From DASPLX01 sp035627375 (lineage in GTDB: Bacteria; Pseudomonadota; Gammaproteobacteria; Burkholderiales; Burkholderiaceae_D): 64,000 bases of DNA. Below the pieces are notes generated by a model that did no database searches, had not been told where the DNA came from, and saw nothing but the letters and a program-made list of their open reading frames with translations. Positions 37,769 to 46,843 of the stretch are shown in pieces; positions within the stretch are counted from its first letter, which is position 1; the number at the start of each line of letters is the position of its first letter. The translations under genes were made by a program, and so were the position numbers. Location of the stretch: contig DASPLX010000007.1 in NCBI GenBank assembly GCA_035627375.1, positions 1 through 64,000 of the forward strand. Reading direction: 5' to 3'.

Positions 37769-38938
37769 ATGAAACTCAGCACGTTCACCCACACGCTCGA
37801 CGGCGGATGGTCGTTGCCGCAATTTCCGGCTCTCGACTCCCAGCAAACCGTCGTCATGATTTTCGCGGCGCCGGAGTATCTCGACCATCCCGCGGCAATT
37901 TCGGAACTCGCGGCCGCCTATCCGAATTCGACACTGATCGGCTGCTCCACGTCGGGCGAGATCGCGGGCCCCTGGGTGAACGACGCCAGTCTGTCGGTCG
38001 CCGTAGCCCGATTCGAACACACGCGCATCGCCTCGGCCTCCGTCGAGATAGGACCGGCCGGCAATTCGTTTTCCGCTGGAGCCGCCTTGGCGCGGAAACT
38101 CACGGGCGACGGCCTGCGCAATGTGTTCGTGCTTTCCGACGGACTTCATGTCAACGGCAGCGAGCTGGTCAACGGCCTGACCTCCATCCTGCCGCCGCAA
38201 GTCGTCATCACCGGCGGCCTGGCCGGCGACGGCGACCGCTTCCAGCGCACCTGGCTGATCGCCGGCGGCGCACCGCGCACCGGGTTGATCACGGCGGTCG
38301 GCTTCTACGGCGACCGCCTGTGCATCACGCACGGTTCGCGCGGCGGCTGGGACGCGTTCGGCCCGGAGCGACGCATCACGCGCGCATCAGGGAACATTCT
38401 TTACGAACTCGACGGCCGCCCCGCCCTCGCGCTGTACAAGGAATATCTGGGCGAGCGCGCTGCCGGCCTGCCCGCCACCGGCTTGCTGTTTCCGCTCTCG
38501 ATCCGCAGGACCCCCGAGGACAATCGGCCGCTGGTGCGCACCATTCTCGCGGTCGACGAGGAAAGCCAATCGATGACCTTCGCCGGCGACGTGCCGAAGG
38601 ACTACCTGGCCCAACTCATGCGCGCCAACTTCGATCGGCTCGTGAACGGCGCCAGTGTCGCGGCCGACCATGCCACCGCCCTGCTGACCGGTTCCCTGCG
38701 CACCGGGTCCGGCTACACGCCGCAGGGTCCGGTGCTGGCGGTCTCGATCAGCTGCGTCGGCCGGCGCCTGGTTCTCGGCGAGCGCACCGAAGAAGAGACC
38801 GAAGCGACGCTCGAACATCTGCCGGCCGGCGCGCAGCAAGTCGGTTTCTATTCTTACGGCGAGATCTCGCCGTGCACGACCGGTTCCTGCGACCTGCACA
38901 ACCAGACGATGACGATCACCACCTTTTCGGAGGAGTAG
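37769..38938 (+). CDS. FIST domain sensory protein
   Basis: A 389-residue protein with FIST N (about 25-215: VVMIFAAPEYLDH, STLIGCSTSGEIAG, NVFVLSDGLHVNGSEL, ITGGLAGDGDRFQRTW) and FIST C (about 220-370: PALALYKEYLG, LLFPLSIRR, GYTPQGPVLAVSISCVGRR, QQVGFYSYGEISP). FIST is an intracellular small-molecule-sensing domain often linked to chemoreceptors, kinases or GGDEF/EAL proteins. Here it is a separate chain whose TAG shares a base with the GTG start of the next gene (PAS-GAF-GGDEF-EAL), implying a sensor-effector pair. AGGAGG precedes ATG 37769. The ligand is unknown. Confidence 0.93.
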   Translation: MKLSTFTHTLDGGWSLPQFPALDSQQTVVMIFAAPEYLDHPAAISELAAAYPNSTLIGCSTSGEIAGPWVNDASLSVAVARFEHTRIASASVEIGPAGNSFSAGAALARKLTGDGLRNVFVLSDGLHVNGSELVNGLTSILPPQVVITGGLAGDGDRFQRTWLIAGGAPRTGLITAVGFYGDRLCITHGSRGGWDAFGPERRITRASGNILYELDGRPALALYKEYLGERAAGLPATGLLFPLSIRRTPEDNRPLVRTILAVDEESQSMTFAGDVPKDYLAQLMRANFDRLVNGASVAADHATALLTGSLRTGSGYTPQGPVLAVSISCVGRRLVLGERTEEETEATLEHLPAGAQQVGFYSYGEISPCTTGSCDLHNQTMTITTFSEE

Positions 38939-41364
38939 TGTCGGAGCGGCATTTCCTGTTGCGGCGCCAGCTCAAGAAGCTCGGCATCGATCCGGAGTCC
39001 GGGCCGGCGACGGCCGAGCAATGGGCGCGCTTTCTCGAACGCGTCGACCGCGCCTATACCGAGGCGGACAACGAGCGCTATCTGCTCGAGCGTTCGCAGG
39101 AAATCTCTTCGCGCGAGATGCGGGAACTGTATCTGCATGTCGAGGAATCGCAACGCATCGCCGGCCTCGGAAACTGGTCGTTCGATCGCGCCGGCAAACG
39201 CGGCCTGTGGTCGAAGGAATGCTTCAACATTTTCGGCATGGAGCCGACGGCGCGCATTCCGGCCTATGGGGAATTCCTGAAACGGGTGCACCAAGGAGAT
39301 CGCCAGCAGTTCAACCGCCGGATCCGCGCCGCATTGCGCCATTGCGAGGATTTCGAGGTCGAATTCCGCTATCACCTCGCGGACGGCAATTTGCGCTGGG
39401 TGCGCGTCAAGGGACAACCGCTGTGCGGGACCGAGGGCAAGGCCTTGCGCCTGCGCGGGACCGTCATGGATGTCACCAGCCGCAAGCAGGTCGAACAGCG
39501 GCAGACGATGGAACACACCATCACGCGCATGGTCGCAGAATCCGACGCGCCGGACGAGGTCATGCCCGAAATCGTGCGCATCATCGGCGAAACGCTCGAC
39601 TGGGCCTGCGGCGCCGAATGGCGTCTCGACCGCAATACCGGATCGGTGCAGCGCGCCAGCACCTGGTCGGCCCCCGATCCGCGCATCGCGACGTTCTACA
39701 AGACCTCGAAACGTTCGATCCGCAGGGCGAGCCAGCACGGCCTCATCGGCCGCACCTTGCTGTCGACCGAACCGGTCTGGCATCCCGATGTGAGCGGCGA
39801 CGCCCACTTCCTGCGCGGCGACGCGGCGCGGCGCGCTGGCCTGCACACCGCCTTCGCCTTTCCGATCCGTGCCGGCAGCGAAGTGTTCGGAGTGGTCGAA
39901 TTCTTCCACACGAAGGTGCAGGATGCCGACCCGGAGATGCTGCAAAGCGCGCAATCCATCGGCCGGCTGCTGGCCCAGTTCTTCCAGCGCAAGCAGGCAC
40001 GGGATGCGCTGCGCGAGAGCGAGATCCATTTCCAGCACCTGGCTTTCCACGACACGCTGACGGATTTGCCGAACCGCGCGATGTTCAATCGCCATCTCAC
40101 GCACGCCATCACCCAGGCGGAGCGCTACAACAAGGGACTGGCGGTCCTGTTCATCGACCTCGATCGATTCAAGAACATCAACGATACGCTCGGCCACGAC
40201 GCCGGCGACCGGCTGCTGCAGGAGATGGCGAGACGCATCACCTCGAGCGTGCGTAGCGGCGACGTCGTGACGCGCACCCGGTCCGACGACGGCATGGTGG
40301 CGCGCCTCGGCGGCGACGAATTCGTGGTGCTGCTGGAGGAAGTCGCCGATCCTGCGCGTGTGGCGCAGATCGCGCGCCGCCTGCTGAGTGAACTGGTGCG
40401 GGAGTTCCCGCTCGACGGCCAGATCCTGCACATGACCGCCAGCATCGGCATCAGCATGTATCCGCAAGACGGCACCAATGAATTCTCTTTGATGAAGCAT
40501 GCCGACATCGCGATGTATCGCGCCAAGGATCGCGGCAAGAACAATTTCCAGTTCTATTCGGCGCACATGGACCAGCACTCGGCGCATTTGCTGGCGCTCG
40601 AGGCAGGCTTGCGCCGCGCGCTGGAACGGCGTGAACTGCTGCTGCACTATCAAGCCAAGGTGGAGACCCTGACCGGGCGCATCATCGGCGCCGAAGCGCT
40701 GGTGCGCTGGCAGCATCCGGAGTTCGGATTGATGGCGCCGATGCAATTCATACCGACCGCCGAGGAGAGCGGCCTGATCCTGCCGCTGTCGCAATGGGTG
40801 CTGCGGGAAGCGTGCCGGCAAAGCGTGCAATGGCGCGCGGCCGGCCTGCCGCCGCTGCCGATCGCGGTCAATCTCTCGCCGCGCCAGTTCGTCGATGAGG
40901 ACATCGTCGAGGATACCAAGGCCATACTCGCCGAAACCGGCATGGATCCCTCGCTGCTCGAGTTCGAGATCACCGAAAGCATGATGATGCACAACGCCGA
41001 GCGCACGGTGCAGATCCTCACCGACTTGCGCGGCATGGGCATCCATATCGCGATCGACGATTTCGGCATCGGCTATTCCTCGCTATCGCACCTGAAGCAG
41101 TTTCCGATCGATATCCTGAAGATCGACCGCTCGTTCATCGGCGACATCCCGGCCGACAAGGCGGACGCCGCCATCACGGAAGCGATCATCGCCATCGGCA
41201 AGAGCCTCAAGATCACGGTGGTGGCGGAAGGCGTGGAGACGCTCGAGCAGTTGCAGTTCCTGAGCAACCGGAATTGCGATCACATCCAGGGTTACCTGTT
41301 CAGCCGGCCGCTGCCGGCGGCCGAGTTCGCTGCGTTGTTGCAGAAGAGCCTGGTGCTGTCTTAG
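38938..41364 (+). CDS. PAS-GAF-GGDEF-EAL c-di-GMP protein, paired with the FIST sensor
   Basis: An 808-residue protein starting at GTG 38938, with GGAGGAG just upstream inside the FIST gene end. An N-terminal helical segment (10-70) is followed by PAS (about 75-185: LGNWSFDRAG, CFNIFGMEP, VRVKGQPLCG), GAF (about 190-345), GGDEF (about 370-530, RLGGDEF) and EAL (about 545-795: EALVRW, ITESMMM, IDDFGIGYSS, KIDRSF, EGVET). Both catalytic motifs look intact. The usual RxxD inhibition site (RSGD) is displaced by a 10-residue insertion (TRTRSDDGMV) before ARLGGDEF. A frame extension upstream through the FIST gene is not real. The stop overlaps the convergent MetC-like gene by 4 bp. Confidence 0.92.
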   Translation: MSERHFLLRRQLKKLGIDPESGPATAEQWARFLERVDRAYTEADNERYLLERSQEISSREMRELYLHVEESQRIAGLGNWSFDRAGKRGLWSKECFNIFGMEPTARIPAYGEFLKRVHQGDRQQFNRRIRAALRHCEDFEVEFRYHLADGNLRWVRVKGQPLCGTEGKALRLRGTVMDVTSRKQVEQRQTMEHTITRMVAESDAPDEVMPEIVRIIGETLDWACGAEWRLDRNTGSVQRASTWSAPDPRIATFYKTSKRSIRRASQHGLIGRTLLSTEPVWHPDVSGDAHFLRGDAARRAGLHTAFAFPIRAGSEVFGVVEFFHTKVQDADPEMLQSAQSIGRLLAQFFQRKQARDALRESEIHFQHLAFHDTLTDLPNRAMFNRHLTHAITQAERYNKGLAVLFIDLDRFKNINDTLGHDAGDRLLQEMARRITSSVRSGDVVTRTRSDDGMVARLGGDEFVVLLEEVADPARVAQIARRLLSELVREFPLDGQILHMTASIGISMYPQDGTNEFSLMKHADIAMYRAKDRGKNNFQFYSAHMDQHSAHLLALEAGLRRALERRELLLHYQAKVETLTGRIIGAEALVRWQHPEFGLMAPMQFIPTAEESGLILPLSQWVLREACRQSVQWRAAGLPPLPIAVNLSPRQFVDEDIVEDTKAILAETGMDPSLLEFEITESMMMHNAERTVQILTDLRGMGIHIAIDDFGIGYSSLSHLKQFPIDILKIDRSFIGDIPADKADAAITEAIIAIGKSLKITVVAEGVETLEQLQFLSNRNCDHIQGYLFSRPLPAAEFAALLQKSLVLS

Positions 41365-42527
41365 AGCCGTGCCAGCGCCTGTTCGATATCGGCGATCAGG
41401 TCGTCGGCGTCTTCGAGGCCGACGTTGAAGCGCACCAGTTGTCCCTGGTGCGGCCAGTGCCTGCGCATGTGCTGCATGCGATACGGCACACACAGGCTGT
41501 GCGAACCGCCCCAGCTATAGCCGATCTTGAACAGCTTCAGGCTGTCGACGAAGCGATCGGTCTGTTCCTCGCCGAAGCGCTCGCGGAAAATCACGGAAAA
41601 CAATCCGCCGGCGCCGGTGAAGTCGCGCTTCCAGGTTTCATGCCCGGGACAGTCGGCGAATGCCGGATGCAAGACCTTGTCGATCTCCGGCCTGCCCCTC
41701 AACCATGCTGCGATCTTGCGCGCGGCGGCGTCGTGGACATCGAAACGCACCTTCATGCTTTGCAGGCCGCGCAGCACCAGGTAGGCGTCGTCCATGCCGA
41801 TGCCGAAGCCGAGCCGCATGTGCGCGGTTTGCAGGCGCTCGTCCAGGGCCCGGTCGCGCGTGATCGCGGCGCCCATCAATACATCCGAGCCGCCGGACTG
41901 GTACTTGGTCAAGGCCTGCATCGAGATATCCACCCCATGCTTGAAAGCGCGGAACGCGAGTCCGGCAGACCAGGTATTGTCCATCGCGACCAGCACGCCC
42001 TTCTCATGCGCGGCCTGGCAGATCGCGGGAATGTCGGCCACCTCCATCGAGACCGAACCGGGCGCCTCGGTCCAGATCAAGCGCGTGTTCGGCCGGATCA
42101 ATCCGGCGATGCCTGCGCCGATCATGGGATCGTAGAAACGCGCCGAGATGCCGAGGTCGCGTTCCAGCCAGCGGCCGAGATCGCGGTTCGGTCCGTAGGC
42201 ATTGTCCGGAATCAGCACGTCGTCGCCGCTCTTGAGGAAAGCGAAATCGATCAGGACGATGGCGGCCAGGCCGCTCGGCGCCAGCACGCAGTAGCGGCCG
42301 CCTTCGATGGCCGCCAATTGCGCTTCCAGGGTGAACGAGGTCGGCGTGCCGTGCAAACCATAGGTATAGCCGTCGCGATCCAGCCAGGAGCGCGCGCGCA
42401 TGGCGGCGACGTTTTCGAAGACCACCGTCGATGCATGATGGATCGCCGGCGGAAAAGCCTCGAATCCGGCCGGCGGTTCGTAATCGCTGTGGATGATGGC
42501 GGTTTGAAGCGTCTTCCGGTCCGTCAT
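41361..42527 (-). CDS. metC: Cystathionine beta-lyase-like PLP enzyme
   Basis: A 388-residue Cys/Met-metabolism PLP enzyme. It has HHASTVVFENVAAM and YTYGLHGTPT at the substrate side, APSGLAAIVL, DNTWSAGLAFRAF, and the PLP-binding Lys in QALTKYQSGGSD. The C-terminus has GGLFSVIF and SWGGSHSLCVPY. This resembles the proteobacterial MetC group, which releases homocysteine from cystathionine; related lyases and sulfhydrylases cannot be excluded. It lies 27 bp downstream of rimO on the same strand and converges with the c-di-GMP gene. Confidence 0.85.
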   Translation of the reverse strand: MTDRKTLQTAIIHSDYEPPAGFEAFPPAIHHASTVVFENVAAMRARSWLDRDGYTYGLHGTPTSFTLEAQLAAIEGGRYCVLAPSGLAAIVLIDFAFLKSGDDVLIPDNAYGPNRDLGRWLERDLGISARFYDPMIGAGIAGLIRPNTRLIWTEAPGSVSMEVADIPAICQAAHEKGVLVAMDNTWSAGLAFRAFKHGVDISMQALTKYQSGGSDVLMGAAITRDRALDERLQTAHMRLGFGIGMDDAYLVLRGLQSMKVRFDVHDAAARKIAAWLRGRPEIDKVLHPAFADCPGHETWKRDFTGAGGLFSVIFRERFGEEQTDRFVDSLKLFKIGYSWGGSHSLCVPYRMQHMRRHWPHQGQLVRFNVGLEDADDLIADIEQALARL

Positions 42528-42554
42528 GCTGCTTCGCCTATCGAATCGGCCGGA

Positions 42555-43913
42555 TCAGGCGCGCGCCCACAAGTCGTGCGCGTCGGCGGCATTCACCTCG
42601 ACATCGACGAATTCGCCGACCTTGAGCTTGCGGTGCGGCTCGTACGGCGCTTTCACGTAGACGACGCCGTCGATCTCGGGCGCGTCGGCGGCGGAACGTC
42701 CGATGCCGTCGCCGTTGCGCTCGACCTCGTCGATCAGCACCCGGATCGTCTTGCCGACCTTGGCTTGCAGACGCTTTTTCGAGATCGCCTCCTGCAATTC
42801 CATGACCCGGCCGCGGCGCTCCTCGCGCACCTCTTCCGGCACCGGGTTCGGCAAGTCGTTCGCGGTCGCGCCTTCCACCGGCGAATAGGCGAAGCAGCCG
42901 AGGCGGTCGATCTCGGCTTCCCGGAGGAAGTCGAGCAGGTATTGGAATTCCTCCTCCGTCTCGCCCGGGAAGCCGGCGATGAAGGTCGAGCGGATCGTGA
43001 TGTCCGGGCACATCTTGCGCCAGGCCTGGATGCGCTCGATGTTCTTTTCGCCGTTGGCGGGACGCTTCATGCGCTTCAATACATCGGGGTGGGCATGCTG
43101 CAGCGGCACATCGAGATAAGGCAGCACATGGCCGCCGTTCATCAGCGGGATCACGTCGTCGACGTGCGGATACGGATAGACGTAATGCAGGCGTACCCAG
43201 GCGCCGTATTGCGCGGCCAGCTCGCCGAGCGCGCCGACCAGTTGCGTCATGTGGGTGCGGACCGGCTTGCCGTTCCAGAAGCCGGTGCGGAACTTGACGT
43301 CGACGCCGTAGGCGGACGTGTCCTGCGAGATCACCAGCAATTCCTTGACCCCGGCCTTGAACAGGTTCTCGGCCTCCAGCATGACTTCGGCGATCGGGCG
43401 CGACACCAGGTCGCCGCGCATCGACGGAATGATGCAGAAGCTGCAGCGATGGTTGCAGCCTTCGGAAATCTTGAGATAGGCGTAATGCTTGGGCGTGAGC
43501 TTGATGCCTTGCGGCGGCACCAGGTCGACGAAGGGTTCGTGCGGCTTGGGCAGATGCTTGTGGATCGCCGCCATCACCTCGCCGACCGCGTGCGGGCCGG
43601 TCACCTCCAGCACTTTCGGATGCACGCTTTGAATGATGTCGTTGCCGTTCGCATCCTTCTTCGCGCCGAGGCAGCCGGTGACGATCACCTTGCCGTTTTC
43701 GGCGAGCGCCTCGCCGATCGCGTCGAGCGATTCCTGCACGGCCGCGTCGATGAAGCCGCAGGTATTGACGACGACCAGGTCGGCACCGCCATAGGACTTC
43801 GCGGTGTCGTAGCCTTCGGCGCGCAATTGGGTGAGGATCTGCTCGGAATCGACGAGCGCCTTGGGGCAGCCAAGACTGACGAACCCGATTTTAGGAGAGG
43901 AAGCGTTGGACAT
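42555..43913 (-). CDS. rimO: Ribosomal protein S12 methylthiotransferase
   Basis: A 452-residue radical-SAM methylthiotransferase that modifies an Asp of ribosomal protein S12. The N-terminal UPF0004 domain carries Cys16, Cys52 and Cys81 (SLGCPKALVDSE, NTCGFIDAA, TGCLGA). The radical-SAM cluster motif is C153-NHR-C157-SF-C160. A C-terminal TRAM domain ends with EFVDVEVNAADAHDLWARA. VDSE and NHRCSFC favour RimO over MiaB. A TACAAT-like -10 on the minus strand lies near 43949-43954. Confidence 0.96.
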   Translation of the reverse strand: MSNASSPKIGFVSLGCPKALVDSEQILTQLRAEGYDTAKSYGGADLVVVNTCGFIDAAVQESLDAIGEALAENGKVIVTGCLGAKKDANGNDIIQSVHPKVLEVTGPHAVGEVMAAIHKHLPKPHEPFVDLVPPQGIKLTPKHYAYLKISEGCNHRCSFCIIPSMRGDLVSRPIAEVMLEAENLFKAGVKELLVISQDTSAYGVDVKFRTGFWNGKPVRTHMTQLVGALGELAAQYGAWVRLHYVYPYPHVDDVIPLMNGGHVLPYLDVPLQHAHPDVLKRMKRPANGEKNIERIQAWRKMCPDITIRSTFIAGFPGETEEEFQYLLDFLREAEIDRLGCFAYSPVEGATANDLPNPVPEEVREERRGRVMELQEAISKKRLQAKVGKTIRVLIDEVERNGDGIGRSAADAPEIDGVVYVKAPYEPHRKLKVGEFVDVEVNAADAHDLWARA

Positions 43914-44011
43914 GACAAAAAAGCAAAAAGGGTATAAAGCAATCCGCTATTGTACCCTCTCCACCGCCATTCTCCTCGGGCGGAACGCCGCCGTGGGATG
44001 GGGAAAAACGC

Positions 44012-44587
44012 TTATTTCTTCGGCTTGTCCGAGCCGGTGTTGTTGCCGCCGCCGGTGAAATTGAAATTGCCGAACATGTTCTTGGTCTGGTTCTGCATCT
44101 GCTCCTGCATCTGCAGGAACAAGGCCTTGCTCTGCTCGATGTAGTTGCTCATCATCCCCTGCATCATCGGGCCCTGGACGTTCATGAACTGCGTCCACAT
44201 CTCGGGGCTGAACGGCTTGCCCTCATAGAAGCCCTTGGAGTTCTCCGCCAGCTTGTTCTGGATGTCGATGAAGGCTTGGATATTCTTTTCGAGATAGGAA
44301 CCCATCATGCCCTGCATCGCGTGGCCGTAGTAGCGGATGATCTGCGACAGCGCGCTGCTCGAGAACATCGGCGAGCCGTTCGCCTCTTCCTCGAGAATGA
44401 TCTGCAACAGGATGCTGCGCGTCAGATCCTCTTCGGTCTTGGCGTCGACCACGGTGAATTCCTCGTTATCGAGCACCAGCTGCTTCACGTCGGCCAGCGT
44501 GATGTAGGAACTGGTCTGGGTATCGTAGAGGCGGCGATTCGGGTACTTCTTGATCAAACGCTCGGAAGTCTTTTTTGTACTAGTCAT
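44012..44587 (-). CDS. phaR: Polyhydroxyalkanoate synthesis repressor
   Basis: A 191-residue regulator. The N-terminal DNA-binding domain has RLIKKYPNRRLYDTQTSSYI and LADVKQLVLDNEEFTVVDAK, with PHB-binding regions downstream (EDLTRSILLQIILEEE) and a Met/Gln-rich C-terminus (YYGHAMQGMMGSYLEKN, QMQEQMQNQTKNMFG). PhaR represses phasin and its own gene and is released by binding nascent PHB. It is 178 bp downstream of phaC on the same strand. No phaA or phaB lies in the window. Confidence 0.95.
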   Translation of the reverse strand: MTSTKKTSERLIKKYPNRRLYDTQTSSYITLADVKQLVLDNEEFTVVDAKTEEDLTRSILLQIILEEEANGSPMFSSSALSQIIRYYGHAMQGMMGSYLEKNIQAFIDIQNKLAENSKGFYEGKPFSPEMWTQFMNVQGPMMQGMMSNYIEQSKALFLQMQEQMQNQTKNMFGNFNFTGGGNNTGSDKPKK

Positions 44588-44765
44588 CGGCTATTCCATC
44601 TATTGCGTCGCAACGCATTCCTGTTGATGTATAGAAAACGTAAGACCGTTTGCACCACGGTATTTCATTATAGGGCGAAAAAACAAGGGTTTACGCGCCC
44701 GAAGCTTACTTTATGCAAAATATTGCGCCGCAACCGCCCGCCTCGACATCGACGCGTTCCCGAAT

Positions 44766-46493
44766 TCACTCCGCCTTGATCTTCACGTAACGCCCCGGCG
44801 CGGCTTCGATCGCCTTGTACTTGGCGTTGCCGTATTTCTTCGGCACTGCGACTTGCTTGCCGCCATGCTCCGCCAGGAAACCGGCCCATTCGGTCCACCA
44901 GCTTCCGGGATGCTCGGTGGCGCCTTCCAGCCATTTGTTCGGATCCTTGGCCGCCTTGTCGTTGACCCAGTAGCTGCGCTTTTTCTTGGCCGGCGGATTG
45001 ATCACGCCGGCGATATGGCCCGACGCGCCGAGAACGAAGCGATTGCGGGACGGCTTCTTGGGATTGAGCAGCGCCGTCGAAGCATAGGCCGAGGTCCACG
45101 GCACGATATGGTCTTCGCGCGAGCCGTAGACGAACACCGGCGCATCGATGGCGCCGAGATCGATCGGTTCGCCGGCCACCGTCAGCTTGCCCGGCACCTT
45201 CAGGCTGTTTTCGAGATAGGTGTTGCGCAGATACCAGCAGAACATCGGGCCCGGCAGATTGGTGCTGTCGGAATTCCAGTACAGCAGATCGAATGCCGGC
45301 GGTTCCTCGCCTTTCAAGTAATTGTTGCCGACGTAATTCCAGACCAGGTCGTTCGGCCGCAGGCTGGAGAAGGCGGTCGCGAAATCGCGTCCGAGCATCA
45401 AGCCGCCCTGGCCGATCGTCTGCTCGCGCAACTTGACCTGCAATTCGTCGACGAAGACGTCGATCACGCCGGTGTCGGAAAAATCGAGGAAGGAGGTCAG
45501 CAAGGTCAGGCTGGCCGCCGGCTGCTCGCCGCGCGCCGCCAGAGCGGCCAGCGCCGTCGACAATAGCGTGCCGCCGATGCAGAAACCGAGCATATTGAGC
45601 TTCTGCTGCCCGGAAATATCCTGGGTGACGTGAATCGCTTCGATCGCCGCGTCTTCCACGTAGTCGTCCCAGGTCTTGTGGCCGAGGGAGGCATCCGGAT
45701 TGACCCAGGACACCAGGAACACCGTGTTGCCCTGTTCGACCGCGTAGCGGACGAGCGAGTTGTCAGGCTGCAGATCCAGGATGTAGTACTTGTTGATGCA
45801 GGGCGGAACGATCAGCAGCGGGCGCTCGTGCACGGTTTTCGTGAGCGGCTTGTACTGGATCAGCTGGAACAATTCGTTTTCATGGACGACCGCGCCCTCG
45901 CTGGTCGCCACGTTCTTGCCGACCTCGAACGCGCTCTCGTCGGTTTGGGAGATATGTCCTTTCTGCAGGTCGGCCAACATATGCGCAATGCCCTTGGCCA
46001 GGCTTTCGCCCTTGGTCTCGACGATCTTGCGCTGCGCCTCGGGATTGGTCGCCAGGAAATTCGCCGGGCACATCGCGTCGATCATCTGCTGCACCGCGAA
46101 CCGGATCTTTTGCTTGGCCTTCGCCGGCGCTTGCACAGCCTCCGCCATGTCCGTCAATACGCGCGCATTGAGCAGATAGACCGCCGCATTGAACGCATGC
46201 CACTGGCTCGATTGCCAAGCGGTGCCATGGAAGCGCTTGTCGGAAATCGCCGGCAGCTTGTAGGCGATGAAATCCTGCCACAGTTTGACGAATTCCTGCA
46301 TGTAATCGGATTGCAATTGCGCCAGCGCGCTGGGTTCGATGGTGGCTCCCAGGTCGCTCATGCCGTTGACCAGCGAGGCGATATCCATCTGTTGCGGGTT
46401 GGCCCAGGCTTGCCATGGATTGGCATTGGTCAGCTGTTCGGACATCCAATTGGGAAGAGAAAACTGCGGGAACTGCGGAATCGGCGTATTCAT
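44766..46493 (-). CDS. phaC: Class I poly(3-hydroxyalkanoate) synthase
   Basis: A 575-residue synthase polymerising hydroxyacyl-CoA into PHA granules. The lipase-like box is GFCIGGT with the catalytic Cys; the Asp lies in VYGSREDHIVPW and the His in GASGHIAGVINPP. An N-terminal region before residue ~200 is typical of class I enzymes (LLNARVLTDM, NFLATNPEA). The length matches class I. ATG 46493 (MNTPIPQF) was chosen; a longer frame to 46625 overlaps the divergent small gene. It is paired with phaR. Confidence 0.96.
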   Translation of the reverse strand: MNTPIPQFPQFSLPNWMSEQLTNANPWQAWANPQQMDIASLVNGMSDLGATIEPSALAQLQSDYMQEFVKLWQDFIAYKLPAISDKRFHGTAWQSSQWHAFNAAVYLLNARVLTDMAEAVQAPAKAKQKIRFAVQQMIDAMCPANFLATNPEAQRKIVETKGESLAKGIAHMLADLQKGHISQTDESAFEVGKNVATSEGAVVHENELFQLIQYKPLTKTVHERPLLIVPPCINKYYILDLQPDNSLVRYAVEQGNTVFLVSWVNPDASLGHKTWDDYVEDAAIEAIHVTQDISGQQKLNMLGFCIGGTLLSTALAALAARGEQPAASLTLLTSFLDFSDTGVIDVFVDELQVKLREQTIGQGGLMLGRDFATAFSSLRPNDLVWNYVGNNYLKGEEPPAFDLLYWNSDSTNLPGPMFCWYLRNTYLENSLKVPGKLTVAGEPIDLGAIDAPVFVYGSREDHIVPWTSAYASTALLNPKKPSRNRFVLGASGHIAGVINPPAKKKRSYWVNDKAAKDPNKWLEGATEHPGSWWTEWAGFLAEHGGKQVAVPKKYGNAKYKAIEAAPGRYVKIKAE

Positions 46494-46526
46494 GCGTATA
46501 TCTCGTATTTCGCTTATCGTGGCAGA

Positions 46527-46811
46527 ATGTGGCGAATCTGTGGGTTGGAATTCGGGAAAACCGTGCTGTATATCGTTGCTCTTGCCTGGGTGTATGTGGT
46601 GCTGATGATGTCGATCACCGAACACTCGGTCGTCGCCGGCATCATGACCTTCCTGATGTATGCGGTCGTGCCGTGGGTGATCATTTTATACGTTATTGGT
46701 GCGCCGCAACGTAGGCGCAGGCGGGCCGAGGCGGAAAAAATCCGCATCGCGTCGGCGCTGGACAAATCCCGGGAAAACCAAGTGGACAACGATACTCCGG
46801 CGGAGAAATAG
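46527..46811 (+). CDS. Small two-helix membrane protein
   Basis: A 94-residue protein divergent from phaC (33 bp between starts). Two membrane helices (about 10-29 KTVLYIVALAWVYVVLMMSI; 35-57 AGIMTFLMYAVVPWVIILYV) precede a basic, charged tail (APQRRRRRAEAEKI to DNDTPAEK). No family is recognised with certainty. The start is uncertain: ATG 46527 gives the full first helix. A longer frame upstream runs antisense to phaC and is not real. Confidence 0.65.
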   Translation: MWRICGLEFGKTVLYIVALAWVYVVLMMSITEHSVVAGIMTFLMYAVVPWVIILYVIGAPQRRRRRAEAEKIRIASALDKSRENQVDNDTPAEK

Positions 46812-46843
46812 GCCCGGCGATATTCGCCGAAACGGCCGGGACG

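Noticed and set aside
37807..38937. Upstream in-frame extension of the PAS-GAF-GGDEF-EAL protein
   Set aside because: It overlaps the FIST gene in another frame with low-complexity Arg-rich sequence. The GTG at 38938 with a strong ribosome site fits better.
45630..46526. Long plus-strand frame ahead of the small two-helix membrane protein
   Set aside because: It is antisense to phaC, which is certain. Only the part after 46527 lies outside phaC and has membrane helices.
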